NCBI GenBank assembly: GCA_950106755.1
Contig: OX467091.1
Location: 27,235,538 to 27,299,537 of the forward strand
DNA: 64,000 nucleotides
Direction: 5' to 3'
DNA from: Climacium dendroides
Taxonomy: Eukaryota; Streptophyta; Bryopsida; Hypnales; Climaciaceae
Part shown: positions 57,989 to 64,000 of the stretch, piece after piece
Layout: every line of letters starts with the position of its first letter
How positions within the stretch are numbered: the first letter of the stretch is position 1
Program-made: the position numbers and the translations under genes
Notes under the pieces: generated by a model
What the model saw: the letters and a program-made list of their open reading frames with translations, nothing else
What the model was told of the DNA's origin: nothing
Database searches by the model: none

Positions 57989-59566
57989 CCCTGAAAGAGA
58001 GAATTTGAAGAATACCTTGGCGATTCTCCTGTCCAACGGAAGAACGACACCTTCATCTTGAACTCCGCCCGCGCGGCTCCGTGTAGTTCTCGTCATCTCA
58101 TGCTGCTACCAAGAACGTGCAAAAGGAACTCAAATGAAGAAAACCAAGCATTCACAGGGGGAATGGTAGTGCCAGTGGCCGGTGCAGTCGCAAGGGCAAG
58201 GCCAGAGCGCGCCATGCTGCCCCGGAAACCGCAATTTTGGAATCTCAATTCTAATTTTAGGAATCATGCACCTTCGGAAATCCAATGCACCTTCCTACCA
58301 TCAATATAGGATTCCTCGCGACCTCGCACGGTTGAAGAATGAGCATGTCCGAGTGTATTTGTAATTTCCAGAAAATGATTCGGCGAGATGACGCAGTCAG
58401 TCCTCCCAAATCTCAGAATTTCGGAAGTGCATAACATTAGAGGAAAATAGAAATTGCTAAAAATTAATCTACCTGAGATGCCCTCTCTGATGAAGGTCAC
58501 GGGAAATTTAGAAAAGGAATGCACATACCACATTCCGGATTGCATCGCAGGAACAATCTACAGAATAACGAGGAGATCCATTTCCTCGAGTTTTTTTGGA
58601 TATGGTAGAAATCTGGAGCCGTGGATGACTCGTCAGAATCAACGGTCCATTTTGAATTTGGATTGTCGGGAGCTGGGATAGCTACTGATGTTGACACGTG
58701 GCCTCAGATGACACGTTCAAGTCAAAATAAGTCACCAGAAGATGTTTTGAAAATCCTAACGAAGTTGACAATGGCAATCTAATATAAGCAATAGGAATGC
58801 TAAATTGCCCCTTCGGTCTATTGAAAGGAGAGATTTATATTATTTTCTCCTAAATGCCTAAAGCACTCTACAGATGCATTTCCTAGAGAAACAATGTAGG
58901 GGGTTATCATTGTCTTCAATAAAACGAAGTTATTTCTTTTAAAAGTCTGGCAATGAAGGTGTTGAGAGAGCTTCCATACTTTTACCAATGTTGAGTCTGT
59001 AATTCCAAAGGAGCACTGTTATGGTAAGAAATGAAGTGATTATTTTTTTTTTTTAAATCCTATCATTCACCACAATGTCTTCAAAATTTGGAAATCAATG
59101 TTCTTTAGAATCGGAGGTGACATGAACATCTAGATATCGCCTAAACACACCGAAGTGCGCATTCACAAAAGTTATTGTAACATGAGAAGCTATCAAATTC
59201 ATTGTACTTCACACCTTGGCATTGATGGAATGCAACTGATTGTATAAAAGGATAGGGAATTTGACCAAATTGACACTTCTATACTCGACACTTTCACTGA
59301 AGTGCTAAGGGGCTAACTAAGATTTTGAAAGCAAATCTCTATTCTTGAAGGAAAACTTCTTTTACAATCAAACTGAGCGGGTCTGAATGAATAGAAGGTT
59401 TTTAGCTACCCTTGTCTTGCAATCCGCTTATTCCTACTACTTATACAGTTAGACCATTACAATGACGCACTGGAGTTTGCCAGAAAATTGTCTATACTCT
59501 TGCGTTCCTGCTAAACCACGAAAAGGAAAGAAGGAATACAAAATGAGCAGTTTCAAAGCTTCTTAC
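57989..59566. other. Remainder of M2 intron 1
   Basis: No supported exon. Mixed AT-rich DNA with small unsupported frames. Confidence 0.5.
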
Positions 59567-59869
59567 CATGGCGTCCGCTGCCCGTCTACCGCGTTGGGAA
59601 CTTGGATTTAACAAGGACACCTCTAGCGCTGCATCAACATCGACAGCATGCACATCCTCCTCACGAGTAGTACTCCCACCTTCATATCGAAGAACTCTCC
59701 GCAAATCGACTAGTACTGGTTCGGTAGTCTTTTGTGCCGCTCTCCCTCCTCTCGTCATTCTAGATCGCCGTAATGCCTTGGACGATGAGAAATATATGGA
59801 ACCTCGTCTCTTCCCTCTCTTTCTAGGTCTCAGACTAATGAACTCCTTAACTGAGTTGTCTACAAGCAT

Positions 59870-60990
59870 GAAGGGGGAGCTCAGATAGCCTATACATCAA
59901 TGCTCTCAACTACGACACAAACAATGAAAGCCAAACCAGTTGAATGAGGAAAAATAATACAACTGGTGGTTCTTATATTCTACACAGTACTATGCTTGCA
60001 TGGGCCACCACATCCTCATTTAGTAATTCTGACACACGTGACAAGAGGATGCAGAAGTCGGCGCGTGGCAGGTTCCTTAATGTGCCCACGAATTCAAATC
60101 TAGAGGTTCACTGACAGTGCAGGCGGAGCCTACATTAAAGATGATGCCGCCAATCCAAACTGACGGCGATGCAATTAAAGAGGGGTCTAATTCTGTACGC
60201 ACAAGCTTCAATACTCGCACATGCTGGAGCTTGACGACAATCCTGTGCATTAAGAAACAAAATTCTGTAGATTGTCAAAGACCTAATTCTCAATTTTTGT
60301 ATTGAGAATAGGCCCTGCAGACTTGGTATGTTTTTCTTTGTGCATGAAATCATTTCAAGGAATGTATAGCAGTATAACAGTATTATGATATTTGCCCCAT
60401 ATTTTAGACCTTCAGCAGGTAAGTTACTTGTAGGTAATTTTACATATTTATACTCCAATATTTATGCATTTTTCATTTTGATCTATGTTGGAGGTGTTGA
60501 AAGAAATTAGATTAGAGGAGTGCTAATGTGTGATTATATGGAATAGACTTTTCTGAAATTGTTTTTACCTATGTATGACAAGGACATTTGACGTGTGCAT
60601 TTGTAATGAGCATTCACATTAATTGAGAAGAGAAAACCTTTAAATATTTTGTTTTTAATGGCACTGAAATCCTAGGGATTCGTTAGGATGTAATTAATTG
60701 ATTCCTAGGGGAGCTTCACTAGGTTTAACAGTGAAGTAGTTTTTTGAATTCAATGTACATGGAAGACATTATTGTTTAATGGCAATTGCCATGTCATGGA
60801 AGTAAATGTCTAAGGAAGAAGAATACGGCACAATTATTTGGTTCAACCCTGAGTCTGTAAGACTACCCTAAACTAAAGGATTTCCGGAATCTTAATCATT
60901 CAAAAGCCGAAGCTCTGTTGTTGTTTACCTCTTCTCCTTGCTTGCATTTAGATTTCCGGCATTCTTTGAGTGCCTCCTCCAGTTGCAACA
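59870..60990. promoter_or_regulatory. Divergent intergenic region of M2
   Basis: About 1.1 kb between the two divergent starts, with no ORF of note. A patch at 60000-60120 is GC-richer. Expected to contain both promoters; none could be pinned down. Confidence 0.4.
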
Positions 60991-63900
60991 ATGGCGTCGA
61001 TGAGAGTTGATGGTTATGACGTTCCTCTTGTATTCCCGGTTGGTGATGATGGACGCGCTAGAGTCCCTTGTCACCTCCTACACGTCCGATTCAAATTTGT
61101 AGAGTCCTCCATCTATGTCGAGGAAGAAAAAAGGTCAGAATCAGGTGAAGTGCTTCAGTCTATTCCACTAGTGAAGTCGGAGGAGGATGGAACGTGTTGT
61201 TGGTATCTTACTCCTGGAAACTACAGAGCGTATGGACTTCCACTCTCCATGCTAGGTGCATCTACAAAAATCTAGAGTCGCCAGTCAGATAATTCTACAG
61301 TGGATATGTCATGTAGTCCTTCTGCCCTATCACCTACTCCAACTAGAAAAGCTCTACGAGTCCCACTCATGCCTCCAGTACTTCTTGATGTGAAAGTGGA
61401 GAGGTTAGATCCAATTATAGAGTTGTCCACCGAATCTGAAGGAGAGTCTCCCAATGTCCATGCTCCAAATCAAAGTTGTTCTGTCCAGATTGCATCTGGA
61501 AAGACAGGCATTGGGAAATCACTATCTAGTACCCCGTCAAGAAGTCTCTCTAATTCGTCAATGTCACTACCTCCAATACAAACACAGGTACAAGCAAAAG
61601 CAAGCATCATGGAGTGTTTGAGAAGACTTGCCACTATGCATCGCTCTCGAAATGAATTGTCAACAATGAATTTGAGCACTGTGAAGCACCAAAGGGTTCC
61701 GTTTCTCCCACCTGTATACCACGGGGATGTCATCTTCGAATTGCCTCCTTGTGGAACATCTTCATCTTCAACGGGGGCCAAGCACTTGGAAGGAATGGAC
61801 AAGCGCTACGATGGACATCCGTGGTGCAAGCTCGTGACCACAAACATCCACAACTCCGACAATCTCAAATTCCGTAAGTCCTACTGCGCTGGCCATCTCG
61901 TTTGTGAGAGTGCCAACTGTCAATATTTGAAAAGAGCCTCACGGCAAAATGAAACTGAGTGGAGTGGCTACACTGTGTTTCCTTTCACTATTGGCGGGTG
62001 TCCCCCAAAAGAATCCACCCTAGTTTGCAAGGTTTGCAGGATGCCACCGACGTGTCTTAGTACATGCAAGGCTAGGAAATACTTTGCGTATACTGATAAT
62101 CCAGAAATGACTAGGGCTGCTATTCACCTTGGAGAGCATGGCCACCCTGTTGCTAGAGGTATGTATAGAGATTCTACTAAAGTGATTTGCGGACTCATCG
62201 CGGAGCAAGTGGCCAAAACACCCACAGCCACAAACTCCGCAATTGCTCTCTCTGCTAGTAAAGACTTTCTCGGGAACTATCTATTTTACAATGGAGAGGG
62301 GGAGAAGAAGATGTTGAAAGCAGAGGAAATGGAGGAGGTCATGGATCGCTTCCAATATTTGAGTAGTCCAAGTATTCGCAACGTTATCTCTTCTTTCCGT
62401 TCTAACAACCATGGAGGGATAATCGACAACATTATGACCATGAAGAGAGAATCGAAGTTTGAATTCATACATGACAACGTCTTCCCAGGTCAAGGCAAGG
62501 AAAAGGTATACATTTTCAAGATGCTTACAGAAGGACCCGGAAGTGGAGTGGACCTCGTCAGGCGGATGCAGCCAATAGGGGACTTGGAAAATGCGTGGTT
62601 GATGTTTGACCATGTGAAGCGCGTGAAGGACTGGACTACAATGGCTTGCCACGTGTATGATACGGAGTATAAAAAGGTGATGACTATTGCAATGTGCGAT
62701 ATGCAATCCGAAGATACAGAAGTTCAAGTACAATTTTGGTGGAGCCTGAATGCTGTCATGCATCGCCATGGAGTGGAAAATCCTAACTTTAAGGGATTCA
62801 TGGCAGATAGCGCCATGGCCAACTGGAATGCGGTTCGCATTGTGTATGGCAGTGGCTCTGCCAATGATGAAATGGAGAATCGCGAGAGGACATGTTTGTT
62901 ACATTGGAGTACCTCTCTTCACAAGCATACGCAGAAGTACATCAAGGAAGCATTCCAACAGCAACATATTACTTTGTGTAAACAACACAAAGATTCGGAA
63001 AACATGGTCCAAGCTGAGGTCCGCTACCTCGCAATACAGTCTTGGTGGTTGTCCTCTGGAGCTGTTGGCGAAGAAGGTCTACATCACCTAGACCATTGGC
63101 TAGCGTTTTGGCATTTCCAATACCGTCAATGGGGAGGCTTCATGGACATGGTGAGTGAATTGTGAATTTTAATGTGTACTATGACTAAAGGTTTTGAAGC
63201 TCATTTTGTTATAGGAAACTCTACATTCTAGACAACATTTTAATTTTGTCTTTTATTTTTATTGGGATTTTGGAATATTTTCCTCCACACTACCAAAATG
63301 GGGGGGGTCCTACAAACACCATAGAAACATGCCTCGGATCCGACTGACGTTTTGGAGGTGTCATCATGACCCCCTCATTTTCGTTAAATGTAATGGATAA
63401 TTGAGTGCTGGTAATAGCAAATGCTAAATATTTTTCTTTACAGGAAAAGAAGTTGGAAGAAATGACTTCATTATGTCTACAGGCATAATTATATTCCTAC
63501 CAATAGGAGTGATTACAAGGGTGTCACCTTCTGGAATTACACAAGGAACCCCTAAACACGGTCAGGAATTGTACATTACACACAATTGTACATATGAATT
63601 ACTAACTCTATTATTCTCTTGCGTGGAATTTGTAGAAATTAAACTTGGAGGAGATGTTGGACTTGCCATCATGCAATTTATCCGAAACGGTGCATAACAA
63701 GTGGCTACAAATGTCTAGAAAACGAGGAAACAACTTGTTTGACGCCACATGTGATGATAGTATCCGGGCTTGGATGCAAATGACCAACTACCGTGCATAC
63801 TTGAAGGGATATGCATCAGGATCAGGGCCATCAAAGGGGGAGCTGAGGTTGAGAGCTGCTAGGAGAAGTGGAGATCCCAAAAAAATCGCAGAGGCATTGA

Positions 63901-64000
63901 ATACATTGCCTGGAGCAGAGGGTGTGGGAACTAGAGTGCCACACTTGGAAGGAGAAGAGATTTTTGGGAGCACTAAGAGGAAATTGGACGTGCCCATTGG
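60991..64000 (+). pseudogene. Mutator-like SWIM transposase gene (M2), one nonsense codon, partial
   Basis: Exon 1 is 60991-63150 (720 codons) from MASMRVDGYDVPL to GGFMDM, followed by donor GTGAGT. Exon 2 starts at 63636 (KLNLEEMLDLPS) in matching phase and runs off the window. The only break is TAG at 61273-61275, where M1 has a leucine codon. Same domains as M1: SIM-like PIIELSTESEGE, Cys/His region, MFDHVKRVKDW, MADSAMANWN, CLLHWSTSLHKHT. The SWIM finger would lie beyond the window end. The intron contains a 72-bp palindromic insertion. Confidence 0.85.
63303..63374. mobile_element. 72-bp palindromic MITE-like insertion
   Basis: GGGGGTCC at the left, GACCCCC at the right and CATGCCTCGGATCCGA in the centre; same length and design as 53193-53264, although the right half of the central palindrome has diverged. 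Located in the intron of the M2 transposase gene. Confidence 0.7.

Larger units (their letters stand above)
50821..59869 (-). pseudogene. ParB-like / DNA-methyltransferase-like gene (M2)
   Basis: Twelve exons with the same plan as M1: 59869-59567, 56553-56074, 55805-55117, 54564-54372, 54265-54071, 53980-53765, 53631-53396, 53028-52305, 52199-51852, 51765-51486, 51391-51181, 51082-50821. Exons 5, 6, 7 and 9 have exactly the lengths seen in M1. ParB motif VCDGNHRLISW, methyltransferase region VDLIIFDCQENLP and DCTTATGASI...RHIVALEED. Two in-frame TGA codons, 55529-55527 and 51573-51571, replace arginines of M1, as expected from CGA to TGA decay. Otherwise the frame of about 1,378 codons is open. 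Exon 2 carries an SIM-like VVIIHLSSDSED if the longer reading is used. The exon 2 donor is the least certain border. Confidence 0.8.
50295..64000. mobile_element. Second two-gene transposon M2, inverted, runs off the window
   Basis: Starts CAGGGTTGCTATTGTGCGAGC, matching the right end of M1 (CAGGGTTGCTATTCTGTGAGC), with TGTGAAC/TGTGAGC words and CCGTGGA motifs inside. It carries the same gene pair in the reverse order: the ParB/methyltransferase-like gene on minus, then the SWIM transposase-like gene on plus. The right end lies beyond the window, so the duplication (possibly GCCTTTTAGG at 50285-50294) cannot be checked. It is larger than M1 because intron 1 holds about 3 kb with a tandem array. 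Confidence 0.8.

Noticed and set aside
56806..58008. Repeated frames of 70-101 codons in the 489-bp array
   Set aside because: Three near-identical frames follow the tandem DNA repeat, lack homology that I recognise and show non-synonymous differences between units; they lie in an intron.

Overview
This window looks like transposon-packed intergenic DNA from a plant nuclear genome. The evidence is an interstitial TTTAGGG-type telomere tract, spliced genes with GT-AG introns, and CACTA, hAT, Mutator-like and Ty3/gypsy elements with plant-type features. I cannot name the species. A non-seed land plant is only a guess. I see no ordinary host gene, rRNA, tRNA or CRISPR array; nearly every coding segment belongs to a mobile element.

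Layout. 1-2990 is AT-rich and gene-free. About 3030-3345 is a GC-rich LTR remnant. 4897-7176 is a complete non-autonomous CACTA element with a CGT target duplication. 7192-9710 is a truncated gypsy LTR followed by a decayed gag. 9711-20301 is a gypsy element on the minus strand (RT, RNase H, integrase, 3' LTR). Its 3.4-kb LTR carries an ORF and is split by a second ORF-bearing LTR unit at 12269-16131 (target duplication GTTTT). A CACTA-type end lies at 21047, and a spliced minus-strand gene of probable CACTA/Ptta type runs from about 41.6 kb down to 22.8 kb. That gene was broken by another ORF-bearing LTR (23460-27940, duplication GACTT, itself holding a 1,035-bp solo LTR with duplication CTAAG) and by an 11.45-kb two-gene DNA transposon (29090-40543, duplication CCTCCCATCC). 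42187-45598 is one more ORF-bearing LTR. 46383-49766 is an uninterrupted hAT transposase gene. From 50295 to the window end lies a second, inverted and partly decayed copy of the two-gene transposon.

The most interesting system is the two-gene transposon, seen twice (called M1 and M2 below). Each copy carries two divergently transcribed genes. One encodes a Mutator-superfamily-like protein with a Cys/His domain, a DDE-like core and a C-terminal SWIM zinc finger. The other is a 12-exon gene whose product joins a ParB-like domain (DGNHR motif) to a beta-class DNA-methyltransferase-like fold with a changed catalytic tetrapeptide. In M1 the 12 exons join into an unbroken frame of 1,235 codons. 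M2 keeps the same intron positions but has premature stops. I know of no described eukaryotic transposon with this gene pair, but I could not search.

A second theme is the gypsy family with about 3.4-kb LTRs that each contain an ORF, a TATA box with an upstream array of ATCCGGT motifs, and a small hairpin near the LTR end. Three isolated LTRs, one 3' LTR next to pol and one truncated LTR next to gag are present.
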